Made by a program: the position numbers and the translations under genes. The notes below the pieces were generated by a model. That model had not been told where the DNA came from and did no database searches. It saw only the letters and a program-made list of their open reading frames with translations. A DNA stretch of 64,000 bases from Candidatus Microbacterium phytovorans. Lineage in GTDB: Bacteria > Actinomycetota > Actinomycetes > Actinomycetales > Microbacteriaceae. The stretch lies in NCBI GenBank assembly GCA_029202445.1, contig CP119321.1, positions 2,480,001 to 2,544,000 of the forward strand, read 5' to 3'. Positions 47,457 through 57,774 of this stretch are shown here, one piece after another (the first letter of the stretch is position 1; every line of letters begins with the position of its first letter).

Positions 47457-47693
47457 TCAGCGCCAGCGCGTGGTCATGAGGAAGCCCACGAACGCGATGC
47501 CGAACCCGATGACGAGGTTCCAGGCGCCGATGTCGGGGATCGGGAAGCGCGAACCGCTCAAGTAGAAGACGATCACCCACACGAGGCCGATGATCATGAG
47601 GCCGAGCATGATCGGCTTGAACCAGACCGGATTCGGGGCCGGCTCACCCTCGTGCTGCTCGACGATCGGGTCGTCACTGCCTGAACGTGCCAT
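47457..47693 (-). CDS. crgA: Cell division protein CrgA
   Basis: A small membrane protein of 78 residues that coordinates septum formation by contacting FtsZ, FtsI and other division proteins in actinobacteria. A short acidic N-terminus (MARSGSDDPIVEQHEGEPAP) precedes NPVWFKPIMLGLMIIGLVWV and a second membrane segment (WNLVIGFGIAFVGFLMTTRW), the family pattern with two helices. The start is the only ATG that gives the usual length. Confidence 0.93.
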   Translation of the reverse strand: MARSGSDDPIVEQHEGEPAPNPVWFKPIMLGLMIIGLVWVIVFYLSGSRFPIPDIGAWNLVIGFGIAFVGFLMTTRWR

Positions 47694-47765
47694 GCCCACG
47701 ATCCTACCGTCAGGCACCCCGGATACTCGAAGTCCTCTCAGCGGGCGTGTGGGAGAATCTCGGAC

Positions 47766-48575
47766 GTGGGGGACACGAATATCGACGCGCAGGTGCGCCC
47801 GGACGCGGACGAGCCGCGCGGTCGACGCACGCGCCGCGCCCGTCGCGGCGGTGCGACCGTCGTCAGCGTCATTGGCGAGCTCTTCGTCACGGCCGGCGTC
47901 ATCGCGCTCCTCTTCGTCGCGTGGCAGCTGTGGATCGGCGACTGGATCATCGGTTCGCAGAAGCAGGCCGAGGCCGCCGACCTCACGCAGTCGTGGGCCC
48001 AGGAGTACGCCGCCACCACCCCGGCCGCCACGCCCGCGCCGACGCCTTCCCCCACGGCCGAAGCCGTCGTGCCGGTGCTGAAGGATGCCGGTCACGGCGA
48101 CCAGTTCGGGGTGATGCAGATCCCGCGGTTCGGCAAGGACTGGAAGTTCACCGTCGCCGGCGGCGTCACACGCCCCGACATCCTCGACCAGGGCGAGATC
48201 GGGCACTACCCCGACACGGCCATGCCCGGCGACGTCGGCAACACCGTCTACGCCGCGCACCGGTGGACCTCGGGCGCACCCTTCGACCCGATCGACAAGC
48301 TCGTCGTCGGCGACGCGATCGTCATCGAGACGAAGGACGGCTGGTACACCTACCGCTTCCGCAACCTCGAGTACGTCCAGGACACGCAGGTCGAGGTGCT
48401 TCTGCCGGTGCCGCAGCAGGTCGGTGTCGCCGCCGACGGGCGCTACCTCACGCTCACGAGCTGCGCCCCCAAGCTCAATATGCTCGAGCGCATCATCGCC
48501 TACGCCCTCTTCGAGGACTTCACGCCCCGCGCCGACGGCCCGCCGGCATCCCTCACGCAAGGAACGAACGCCTGA
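47766..48575 (+). CDS. Class E sortase
   Basis: Membrane transpeptidase that links surface proteins to the wall. It has 269 residues. A basic cytoplasmic N-terminus with Arg repeats precedes one membrane segment (VIGELFVTAGVIALLFVAWQ) and a Pro/Ala linker. The catalytic domain has the histidine in NTVYAAHRWTS and the cysteine in LTLTSCAPKLN. Both are spaced as in class E enzymes, though the usual TLxTC reads TLTSC. It starts with GTG. A likely substrate, with an LAETG signal, is encoded at 2744-3928. It is followed, with a 1-base overlap, by a tiny membrane protein. Confidence 0.92.
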   Translation: MGDTNIDAQVRPDADEPRGRRTRRARRGGATVVSVIGELFVTAGVIALLFVAWQLWIGDWIIGSQKQAEAADLTQSWAQEYAATTPAATPAPTPSPTAEAVVPVLKDAGHGDQFGVMQIPRFGKDWKFTVAGGVTRPDILDQGEIGHYPDTAMPGDVGNTVYAAHRWTSGAPFDPIDKLVVGDAIVIETKDGWYTYRFRNLEYVQDTQVEVLLPVPQQVGVAADGRYLTLTSCAPKLNMLERIIAYALFEDFTPRADGPPASLTQGTNA

Positions 48576-48733
48576 TGTACGGCGCACTCTGGCGCATTCT
48601 CCCCGGGCCCGCGTGGCTGCGGGTGATCCTTCTGCTCGCGCTCCTCGCCGCCGTGCTCTACGGCCTGTTCTGGTACGCGTTCCCGTGGGTGGCGCAGTTC
48701 ATCACCCCGCAGGAGTCGACGATCGGTGGCTAG
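48575..48733 (+). CDS. Small single-pass membrane protein linked to sortase
   Basis: A 52-residue protein with one membrane segment (VILLLALLAAVLYGLFWYAF) between LPGPAWLR and QFITPQESTIGG. Its ATG overlaps the sortase stop as TGATG, and its stop overlaps the amidotransferase start by eight bases. This tight packing argues for real translation. It is conserved in position in related genomes as I recall, with no known function. Confidence 0.8.
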   Translation: MYGALWRILPGPAWLRVILLLALLAAVLYGLFWYAFPWVAQFITPQESTIGG

Positions 48734-49376
48734 CACGCCGCGCGTGCTCGTCGTGGACAACCACGACAGCTTCGTCCACACCCTCGTGGGCTATCTGCAC
48801 GAGCTCGGCGCGGAGACGTCGATGATCGAAGCGGATGCCATCGACGACGCGACCGCGGCGATCGACGGGTATGCGGGGGTGCTGATCTCACCCGGACCTG
48901 GTGCGCCCGCGGATGCCGGGGCGTCGCTCGACGTCGTACGTGCGACGGCGGCGCGCAGCGTGCCGATGCTGGGGGTGTGCCTCGGTCATCAGGCGTTGGC
49001 GGAAGCCTTCGGGGCGACGGTCGATCACGCGCCGGAACTCCTCCACGGGATCACCTCTGCCGTGCACCACGACGGTAGTGCGCTCTTCGCCGGTCTTCCC
49101 GACCCGTTCCAGGCCACCCGCTACCACTCGCTGGCGGTGATGCCCGAAACAGTTCCCCGCGAGCTCGAGGTCACGGCGTCGACCGATTCGGGTGTCGTCA
49201 TGGGCCTCGCGCATCGGAGCCTGCCGCTGTGGGGCGTGCAGTTCCACCCGGAGAGCGTGCTGTCGGAGGGCGGCTACCGCCTGCTCGGCAACTGGCTGGA
49301 GATCGTCGGCATCCCCGGTGCGGCGCGCCGCGGTGCGGGTCTCACGCCGCACCGTCACGTCGACGACGTGCGCTGA
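48726..49376 (+). CDS. Class I glutamine amidotransferase (anthranilate/aminodeoxychorismate synthase component II)
   Basis: Releases ammonia from glutamine for a chorismate-using partner. It has 216 residues. Motifs are VLVVDNHDSFVHTLVGYL, the nucleophile cysteine in MLGVCLGHQALAEAFG, and the His-Glu pair in WGVQFHPESVLSEGG. Sequence alone does not decide between TrpG and PabA. It has the position of Rv0013 next to pknB in mycobacteria. GTG start; eight-base overlap with the small membrane protein gene. It converges with pknB. Confidence 0.93.
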   Translation: MASTPRVLVVDNHDSFVHTLVGYLHELGAETSMIEADAIDDATAAIDGYAGVLISPGPGAPADAGASLDVVRATAARSVPMLGVCLGHQALAEAFGATVDHAPELLHGITSAVHHDGSALFAGLPDPFQATRYHSLAVMPETVPRELEVTASTDSGVVMGLAHRSLPLWGVQFHPESVLSEGGYRLLGNWLEIVGIPGAARRGAGLTPHRHVDDVR

Positions 49377-49412
49377 ACCGTCCGCGGCGCCTGCGCGGCG
49401 CTCGCCGGGAGC

Positions 49413-51113
49413 TCAGCTTCCGGTGCAGACGACGAGTTCGATCGTCGAGTGGATCGGCACATCGCCGATCGCCGACTGCGACTTGACGATCTGGTTGTTC
49501 GGATCGCCGGCGCAGTTGGGGTCCTCCACGACGCTCGCCGTGAGGTCCATCTCGTCCGATTCCAGTTCGCGCTGCGCGGCGTCGAGGCGATACCCGGCCA
49601 TGTTCACGACCGTCACCTTGCCGCTGGCGACGATGAGGTCGACGGCGGTGCCGATGGCCACTTCCTGTCCCTCGGCCAGGCTCGCCGAGATCACGGTCGT
49701 CGCGGCGAGGTTCGGATCGTTGCGCGTCGTGACGGTGCCGAGGCGCAGCCCGGCCTCCTCGAGCGCGTCGGCGGCCTCCCCGCGCGTGAGACTCTCCAGC
49801 ACGGGCACCGTGGCGAGCTCCTGTCCGGTGGAGACGTACACCTTGATCTCCTGGCCGGGGATCACGGTGGTACCGGCCGCGGGGTCGGTACGGATGACAT
49901 TGCCGGCCGCGATGGTCTCGTTGCTCTCCTCGAACCGCCGACCCTCCAGGTCGTTGCGGCCGAGCTCTTCGCTCGCCCTATCCCACGACATGTCGACGAG
50001 GTCGGGTACTTCACGGGAGCTGTTCGGGATCTCCGTGGTCGGGCGGATCATGAGCACCCAGATGAAGACGGAGATCAGCAGCGCGGCGAGCACGACGACG
50101 CCGGTCCAGATCCACGCGACGGGCGGTCCGGTCTGAGTGCGTCGCATCGTGGTGTCGGTGCTGAGCTGGCGTAGCGACCGCGCGGTCTCGGCGGCCTGCC
50201 GGGGATTCGCGCCGTACAGCTCGCTGTGCAGGGCGCCGACCTGACGCTTCGACGGCGTCTTGCCGTCGACCGTGGCGTCGAGCGCCTCGCGGAACGCCGC
50301 GGCATCCGGGAATCGCTGGAACGGGTCCTTCGCGAGCGCGCGCAGCACGGCCGCGTCGAGCGACCGCGGGACGGTGCCGACGAGTTCGGACGGAGGGACG
50401 GGTGCTTCGCTGACGTGCTGGTAGGCGACGGCCACGGGGGTGTCGCCGCGGAACGGCGTGCGTCCGGTGAGCAGCTCGTAGAGCACGACGCCCGCCGAGT
50501 AGAGGTCGGCGCGCGCGTCGACGGGCTCGCCCTTGGCCTGTTCCGGCGAGAAGTACGAGGCGGTGCCGATGATGGCGGTCGTCTCGGCGACGGTGGAGGA
50601 GGAGTCGGAGACGGCGCGGGCGATGCCGAAGTCCATCACCTTGACCTGGCCCTGACCGTTGACCATCACATTGCCGGGCTTGATGTCCCTATGGACGACA
50701 CCGGCGCGGTGCGAGTACTCGAGGGCCTCGAGGATGCCGTCGGTGTAGCGCACGGCATCCGACACCGACACGGGGCCCGCGGAGATGATGTCCTTCAGCA
50801 GACGGCCCTGGACGAGCTCCATCACGATGAACGGCACGGGGTGCTGCGTGCCGTCGGGATCGGTCTCGACGTCTTCGCCGGCATCGTAGACGCGCACGAT
50901 GGCGGGGTGCGACATGCGGGAGGCGGCCTGGGCCTCCAGGCGGAACCGGGTGCGGAACGCGTTGTCGACGGCGAGCTCACGCTTGAGGAGCTTGATCGCG
51001 ACAGCGCGACCGAGGGTCAGGTCGTGACCCCGGTAGACGGTCGCCATACCGCCGCGACCGATGAGCTCGTCGACCCGATAGCGGCCGGAAAGCACGCGCG
51101 CCTCTGCTGCCAC
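49413..51113 (-). CDS. pknB: Serine/threonine protein kinase PknB with PASTA domains
   Basis: Membrane kinase that senses wall fragments and phosphorylates growth and division proteins. It has 566 residues from the GTG at 51113. That start is chosen because AGGGAG lies four bases upstream; an ATG at 51164 has no such site. The kinase domain shows GRGGMATVYRGHDL, VVHRDIKPGNVMV and MDFGIARA. A membrane segment (WIWTGVVVLAALLISVFIWV) is followed by three PASTA repeats beginning near VPDLVDMSWD, VPVLESLTRG and VTVVNMAGYR. The last repeat holds a Cys pair. It is the last gene of the operon. Confidence 0.95.
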   Translation of the reverse strand: MAAEARVLSGRYRVDELIGRGGMATVYRGHDLTLGRAVAIKLLKRELAVDNAFRTRFRLEAQAASRMSHPAIVRVYDAGEDVETDPDGTQHPVPFIVMELVQGRLLKDIISAGPVSVSDAVRYTDGILEALEYSHRAGVVHRDIKPGNVMVNGQGQVKVMDFGIARAVSDSSSTVAETTAIIGTASYFSPEQAKGEPVDARADLYSAGVVLYELLTGRTPFRGDTPVAVAYQHVSEAPVPPSELVGTVPRSLDAAVLRALAKDPFQRFPDAAAFREALDATVDGKTPSKRQVGALHSELYGANPRQAAETARSLRQLSTDTTMRRTQTGPPVAWIWTGVVVLAALLISVFIWVLMIRPTTEIPNSSREVPDLVDMSWDRASEELGRNDLEGRRFEESNETIAAGNVIRTDPAAGTTVIPGQEIKVYVSTGQELATVPVLESLTRGEAADALEEAGLRLGTVTTRNDPNLAATTVISASLAEGQEVAIGTAVDLIVASGKVTVVNMAGYRLDAAQRELESDEMDLTASVVEDPNCAGDPNNQIVKSQSAIGDVPIHSTIELVVCTGS

Positions 51114-51189
51114 TTCACTCCCTGTGCTGAACCCCGCCAGCCTATCCGACCGAGTCTGAGACAACGGCGGGAGCGGCGTGCGCGAAGGG

Positions 51190-52944
51190 TCAGCCGTCGG
51201 CGCCGCCGTCGCCGCCGTCGGCGGCGGGCACGATGGTCGCCGTCGCGGCCTCGGAGGTGGGCGAGTCGCGGTCGCGCTCGCCGTTCGTGCAGCTCACGGC
51301 GTAGGCGACCGACAGGGTGCCCGAGTCGCCGACGACGATGTTCTGGGTGCGCGGGTCGGCGCTCGTGAACGAGGCCGTCGTGTCGCCCGTCTCGAACACG
51401 CCGCCTTCGACGACGAAGTTGTAGAACTGCACCGTCTGCGTGCCGGCGGGGCACGTGAAGCCCGGCCAGACGACCTGCACCGTCGAACCGGCCTCGACCG
51501 AGCTCGCGTTCAGTCCGCCCTCGATCGAGGGCGTGGTGGGCGTGGCGATCGGCGTCTGGGAGTCGTAGACCGTGAGGTTCAGCGCCGTCGTGAACGGCAC
51601 ATCGCCCTCGGGCTGCACGCGATAGACGAGCCCCTCCTCGTCGGGCGTCGGTGCCGGGTCTCCGGTGTTGCACTGCACTCCGCCGGTGTAGCCGTTGTCC
51701 TCGGCGATCGTGCGGGCTGCTTCACAGGTCTCGCCCTCGAGCTCGAGGTCGGCGACGTTCATGCTCGTCGGCTCGGGGTCGGGGGAATCGACCGGGGTGC
51801 TCGGCGGCGCCGCCGACGATGGCGAGGAGGGTGCGGGCGACGTCGGATCGGGTTCGCCGTTGCCGCTCGTGAGGAGTGCGAAGAGCGTGCCGCCGAGGAC
51901 GATCGCGAGCAGGGCGATCAGCGCGATGAGCGGCCAGGTCCACGGGCTCCGCTTGCGCTTCTGCTCGGCAGGCTCGTCGACCGGCGCGGGTTGGTCGATG
52001 GGCGTCGTCGACGGCAGCAGGCGCGTCGCCTGGTCGGTGCCGAGCCCACCCGTGAGGAGCTGGGTGACGTCGTCGACGGCCGCGGCGCTGGCGATCGCCG
52101 GGACGATCGCGGCGGCGCCGGCGAGGTCGCCGCGGCGCAGCGCCGTGGCGGCGCGCGCGACAGCGGATGCCGTGGCAGGACGATCGTCCGGCTTCTTCGC
52201 GATCATGCTCATCACGAGGTTCTGCACGGGGGTGGCGACCGTGGCGGGCAACGGCGGCGGCGCGTCGTTGATCTGCGCCATCGCGATCGCGACCTGCGAC
52301 TCGCCCGTGAACGGGCGCTTTCCCGCCAGGCTCTCGTACGCGACGATGCCGAGCGAGTAGATGTCGGTGGCCGGCGAGGCGGCGTGCCCCGAGGCCTGCT
52401 CGGGCGAGAGGTACTGCACCGTGCCCATGACCTGGCCGGTGGCCGTCAGCGGCACCTGGTCGGCGATGCGGGCGATGCCGAAGTCGGTGATCTTGACGCG
52501 CCCGTCGGGGGTGATCAGCAGATTGCCGGGCTTGATGTCGCGGTGGACGAGGCCTGCCGCGTGGGCGGCCTGCAGCGCGGATGCCGTCTGGGCGACGAAG
52601 TCGAGGGTCTTGTCGCTGGAGAGCGATCCCTCGCGCTCGAGGATGGTCGACAGCGCTTCGCCGGGGACCAGCTCCATGACGAGGAAGGCGGAGCCGTTCT
52701 CCTCGCCGTAGTCGAAGACGCTCGCGATGCCCTCGTGGTTGACGAGTGCGGCGTGGCGGGCTTCGGCGCGGAAGCGCTCCAGGAAGCCCGGGTCGCCCAT
52801 GTACTCGTCTTTGAGGATCTTGATGGCGACCGTGCGACCGATGACGTGGTCGGTCGCTTCCCAGACCTCGCCCATACCGCCGATGGCGATCCGCGACTCC
52901 AGTTCGTAGCGTCCGCCGAAGCTCACACCCTGTGTCGGCCTCAT
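51190..52944 (-). CDS. pknA: Serine/threonine protein kinase PknA with large extracytoplasmic domain
   Basis: Membrane kinase of 584 residues. The kinase domain has GGMGEVWEATDH, VHRDIKPGNLLI, TDFGIARIA and GTVQYLSPEQA. A Pro/Lys-rich juxtamembrane segment and one membrane helix (WPLIALIALLAIVLGGTLFA) follow. The outer region of about 230 residues is longer than in M. tuberculosis PknA. It contains a PASTA-like stretch (MNVADLELEGETCEAARTIA) and at least four cysteines. The ATG overlaps the pbpA stop by four bases. pknB follows 76 bases downstream. Confidence 0.94.
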   Translation of the reverse strand: MRPTQGVSFGGRYELESRIAIGGMGEVWEATDHVIGRTVAIKILKDEYMGDPGFLERFRAEARHAALVNHEGIASVFDYGEENGSAFLVMELVPGEALSTILEREGSLSSDKTLDFVAQTASALQAAHAAGLVHRDIKPGNLLITPDGRVKITDFGIARIADQVPLTATGQVMGTVQYLSPEQASGHAASPATDIYSLGIVAYESLAGKRPFTGESQVAIAMAQINDAPPPLPATVATPVQNLVMSMIAKKPDDRPATASAVARAATALRRGDLAGAAAIVPAIASAAAVDDVTQLLTGGLGTDQATRLLPSTTPIDQPAPVDEPAEQKRKRSPWTWPLIALIALLAIVLGGTLFALLTSGNGEPDPTSPAPSSPSSAAPPSTPVDSPDPEPTSMNVADLELEGETCEAARTIAEDNGYTGGVQCNTGDPAPTPDEEGLVYRVQPEGDVPFTTALNLTVYDSQTPIATPTTPSIEGGLNASSVEAGSTVQVVWPGFTCPAGTQTVQFYNFVVEGGVFETGDTTASFTSADPRTQNIVVGDSGTLSVAYAVSCTNGERDRDSPTSEAATATIVPAADGGDGGADG

Positions 52945-54398
52945 CTGCTCAGCACCGCCTCCATGATCTTCTTCGCGATGGGGGCCGCGATCCCGTTACT
53001 CGTGCCGTTCTGGCCGAGCCCACCACCGTCCTGCACCATCACGGCGACGACCACCTCGGGGTCTTCCGCGGGCGCGAACCCGGTGAACCAGAGGGTGTAC
53101 GGATCGCCGGGGCCGTGCTCCGCCGTGCCGGTCTTCCCGGCCACGTCTACGCCGTCTATTCTTGCACCGCTCGCCGCGCCCTCACGGACATTGGCGATCA
53201 TCATGGTGGTCATCGTCTCGGCCTGTTCGGGCGTCAGCGCCTGGCCGAACTCGGTGCTGTCGAAGCTCTCCTGCTCGGTGAGATCCGCCGCGACGACCGA
53301 GTCGACCATGCGCGGGTTCATCACGACGCCGTCGTTCGCGATCCCGGCCGACACCATCGCCATCTGGAGCGGTGTCGCGCGTACGTCGCTCTGCCCGAAG
53401 CCGCTCAGCGCGGTCTGCGGCTCGTTGAGCGCCATCGGGTAGACGGATGCCGTGGAGGTCAGCGGCAGGTCGAAGCTCGCGTTGAACCCGTACTTCTCGG
53501 CTTCCGCGCGGATCGCGTCGTCGCCGAGCGCGACGGCGAGCTGAGCCATCGGGATGTTGCAGCTGAGGCGCAGGGCGTCGGCGAGGGTGACCTTCTTGCC
53601 GGGCCCGCACGTGCCGCGGTCGAAGTTGTGGATGTCGGTGTTCGTGCCCGGCAGCGTCCAGGTCGCGGGGTTGTCGAACGTCGACTCCGGGGTGAACTGG
53701 CCCGACGCGAGGGCGGCGGAGGCGACGACGAGCTTGAACGTCGAGCCGGGCGGGTCGAGGTCGCCGCCGATCGCACGGTTGTAGAGCGGCTTGGTCGGGT
53801 CGGCGACGAGCTCGTCGTGCTGCGCGTTGACCGCGTCGGAGTCGTGGGAGGCGAGCGTGTTGGTGTCGTAGCTGGGACTCGTGGCCATCGCGAGGATGCG
53901 GCCGGTGTCGGGTTCCATGGCGATCACGGCGCCCTGGTAGCCGTCGAGCGCGTCGAAGGCGATGCGCTGCAGCTCGGGGTCGAGCGTCGTCAGCACGTTG
54001 GAGCCGCGCGGCGGCTGGCCGCTCACGATCCGCTCGATGCGGGCGAGGAACTGCGAGCTCCCGGTGCCGGAGAGCTGCGCGTTCATGGCCTGCTCGAGGC
54101 CCGTGCGGGCGTTGAGCACCGGGTTCATGTAGCCCGTCACGGGCGCCCACATGTCGGCATCCGGGTATTCCCGCTGCCAGCTGTACACGTCGTCGCTGCG
54201 CACGGACGAGGCGATCACCTCGCTGCCGGCGAAGATCGACCCGCGCTGCACCTCGTACGAGTCATACGTCGCGCGCTTGTTGTGCGGGTTCGCCTGCAGC
54301 TCCGAGACGGCGGCCACCTGGATCCAGCTGGCGGCGCCGAGGAGGCCCATGAACATCACCAGCATCACGATGCTGAGGCGTCGCAGTTCCTTCGTCAT
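52941..54398 (-). CDS. pbpA: Penicillin-binding protein PbpA (transpeptidase)
   Basis: Class B penicillin-binding protein that cross-links peptidoglycan; it works with the RodA-type polymerase encoded next to it. It has 485 residues with an N-terminal membrane helix (LSIVMLVMFMGLLGAASWIQ). The active-site motifs are complete: the serine in PPGSTFKLVVAS, SCN in RLSCNIPMAQLA and KTG in DVAGKTGTAEHGPG. The ATG at 54398 is set in a sequence (GGATGACGAAGG) that once probably overlapped the rodA stop; see the repeat between them. It is overlapped by pknA. Confidence 0.96.
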   Translation of the reverse strand: MTKELRRLSIVMLVMFMGLLGAASWIQVAAVSELQANPHNKRATYDSYEVQRGSIFAGSEVIASSVRSDDVYSWQREYPDADMWAPVTGYMNPVLNARTGLEQAMNAQLSGTGSSQFLARIERIVSGQPPRGSNVLTTLDPELQRIAFDALDGYQGAVIAMEPDTGRILAMATSPSYDTNTLASHDSDAVNAQHDELVADPTKPLYNRAIGGDLDPPGSTFKLVVASAALASGQFTPESTFDNPATWTLPGTNTDIHNFDRGTCGPGKKVTLADALRLSCNIPMAQLAVALGDDAIRAEAEKYGFNASFDLPLTSTASVYPMALNEPQTALSGFGQSDVRATPLQMAMVSAGIANDGVVMNPRMVDSVVAADLTEQESFDSTEFGQALTPEQAETMTTMMIANVREGAASGARIDGVDVAGKTGTAEHGPGDPYTLWFTGFAPAEDPEVVVAVMVQDGGGLGQNGTSNGIAAPIAKKIMEAVLSR

Positions 54399-54409
54399 CC
54401 GATCACCCC

Positions 54410-54583
54410 CGTTTCGTCTCGTCGCTGCGCTCCTCGCTCAACGACCGGGAGGCCCGCCCGCTCAACGACCGGGAGGTACCCACGGTCGTCTCGCTGCGCT
54501 CCTCGCTCAACGACCGGGAGGCCCGCCCGCTCAACGACGGGGAGGCGCCCACGGTCGTTGAGCGAGCGGAGCGAGACGAAACG
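54410..54583. repeat. REP-like composite element inserted between rodA and pbpA, flanked by a duplicated 21-bp sequence
   Basis: The element starts CGTTTCGTCTCG and contains four copies of CTCAACGAC(C/G)GGGAGG in two 84-base blocks. It ends with the inverse GGTCGTTGAGCGAGCGGAGC and GACGAAACG. GTTCCTTCGTCATCCGATCAC (54386-54406) lies on one side and the same 21 bases with one change (54586-54606) on the other, exactly 200 bases apart. This is what a target-site duplication at an ATGA overlap would look like. Confidence 0.85.
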
Positions 54584-54594
54584 CCGTTCCTTCC

Positions 54595-55970
54595 TCATCC
54601 GATCACCACACGCGGGCGGGAGCGGACGGCATCCGAGATGCGCAGCAGGATCGCCACGATCATCCAGTTCGCGATGAGCGACGACCCGCCGGCGGCGAGG
54701 AACGGCGTCGTGAGGCCCGTCAGCGGGATGAGCCGGGTCACGCCGCCGACCATGATGAACACCTGCAGCGCGATCGTGAACGAGAGGCCCGTCGCGAGCA
54801 GCTTGCCGAAGTCGTCCTGACCGGCGATGCCCACGCGGATGCCGCGGCTCACGAACACCATGTAGAGCGCGAGGATGGCGAACAGGCCCACGAGCCCGAG
54901 CTCCTCGCCGAGGCTCGGGATGATGTAGTCGCTCCACGCGAGCGGGGTGAGTCCGGGGCGGCCTTGGCCGAGCCCCGTACCGAACAGTCCCCCCTGCGCG
55001 AGGCCGAAGATGCCGCTCGCGAGCTGGAGGCTCGAGCCGTCGATCGTGTCGGGGTTGAACGCGTCGAGCCAGTTCGTGAAGCGCGCGTGCACGTAGGGCA
55101 GCACCTGCGCGGCGGCGAGGGCGCCGGCGACGGCGAGCGTGACGCCGATGAGCACCCAGCTGGTCTTGCCGGTGGCGACGTACGTCATCGCGATGAACAT
55201 GCCGAAGATGAGGAGGCCCGTGCCGAGGTCGCGCTGGAGCACGATGATGCCGAGCGACACGAACCACACGACGAGCACCGGGCCGAGCTCGCGGGCGCGC
55301 GGCCAGGTGACGCCGAGGAACCGCGTGCCGACGGACGTGAGCGCTTCGCGCGTGCGCACCAGGTAGCCGGCGAAGAAGATCGCGAGGGCGATCTTGGCGA
55401 GTTCGCCCGGCTGGAACGAGAAGATCCCCGCCACCGACACCCACACGTCGGCGCCCGCCTCGACGCCGAGGCCCGGGACGAACGGGAGGAGGAGCAGCGC
55501 GATGCCCGCGAAACCGAAGACGTACGTGTAGCGGAAGAGCACGCGGTAGTTGCGCAGCGCGATGACGATCGCGATGGCGGCGGCGATGGCGATCGCCGAC
55601 CACGCGAGCTGACGCAACGAGAACGCGTCCCAGCCCTCCCAGCCCTTGCCGAGATCGATCCGGTAGATCATCGCGATCCCCAGGCCCGTCAGCAGCGTCG
55701 CGATCGGCACGACGAACGGATCGGCGGCCGGGGCGCGCAGGCGCAGCACGACGTGGAGGATCAACGCCAGCACCGTGATGCCGCCGCAGTAGTACAGGAA
55801 GGTCCACTCGATCTCGCCGAGCACCCCCAGCTGCACGAGCGCGGTCGCGGTGCCGTTGACGAGGAATGCGAACAGCAGCAGCCACAGCTCGCGGTTGCGG
55901 TGCGTCTGCGGCATCCGGATGCGGCGCAGCGCCTTCATCACCTGGGTGTCGGCCTGGATGGGCTCGGCGG

Positions 55971-55974
<4 letters not shown>
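54595..55974 (-). CDS. rodA: FtsW/RodA family peptidoglycan polymerase
   Basis: SEDS-family glycosyltransferase that polymerises lipid II, working with PbpA. It has 459 residues and about ten membrane segments. Family motifs are YRIDLGKGWEGWDAFSLRQL, SFQPGELAKIALAIFFAGYL, VLQRDLGTGLLIFGMF and SDYIIPSLGEELGLVG, with the C-terminal GLTTPFLAAGGSSL. The GTG at 55974 overlaps the pstP stop as GTGA and is preferred to the ATG 12 codons later. The stop sits in a copy of the sequence that begins pbpA. Confidence 0.95.
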
Positions 55975-57224
<1,250 letters not shown>

Positions 57225-57237
57225 GGATCGGCGCCCG

Positions 57238-57774
57238 CTACTTCCGCAGCTCGAACGTCGTCGCGCCGACCTTGATCGTCGCGCCCATGATGACGGGCAC
57301 CGGCGTCGTCACGCGCTCGCCGTCGTGCCACGTGCCGTTGGTCGAGTCGAGGTCCTGGATCATCCACTGCTCGCCCCACAGGAGCAGGCGCGCGTGGTGG
57401 GACGACGTGTAGTCGTCGCGGATGACGAGGCCCGACTCGCTCGAGCGCCCGATCGTCACCGGCTCGCTGCCGATCGGCACCTCGAGACCCGCCTTCGGAC
57501 CGCTCGTGATGACGATGCGGGTGACGGCATCCCGGGTCGCCTTCTCGATGCCGCCCGCGCTCGGACGCGCGACGGGCGCCGGAGCCACGGGGGCGGTCAC
57601 GGCGGCCGGCGAGGCGCTGGCGGCCGGAGCGGCGGCTGCGGCGGTGGGCTCGGGGAGCTTCCGCGCCTTCACGCCGAACAGGTCGGCGCGCAGCGAGTAC
57701 ACCACCGCGAACACGAAGAACCAGAGCAGGACGAGGAAACCGATCTGCAGCAGCAGCAGAGTCAGGGAGTTCAT
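57238..57774 (-). CDS. fhaB: FHA domain protein FhaB (FipA)
   Basis: A phosphothreonine reader of 178 residues. It has an N-terminal membrane helix (SLTLLLLQIGFLVLLWFFVF), an Ala/Pro linker and a C-terminal FHA domain with the binding residues in GRSSESGLVIRDDYTSSHHA and LDSTNGTWHDGERV. In mycobacteria it connects phosphorylated partners to division under stress. The ATG at 57774 overlaps the fhaA stop; the frame continues upstream inside fhaA and is not used. Confidence 0.94.
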   Translation of the reverse strand: MNSLTLLLLQIGFLVLLWFFVFAVVYSLRADLFGVKARKLPEPTAAAAAPAASASPAAVTAPVAPAPVARPSAGGIEKATRDAVTRIVITSGPKAGLEVPIGSEPVTIGRSSESGLVIRDDYTSSHHARLLLWGEQWMIQDLDSTNGTWHDGERVTTPVPVIMGATIKVGATTFELRK

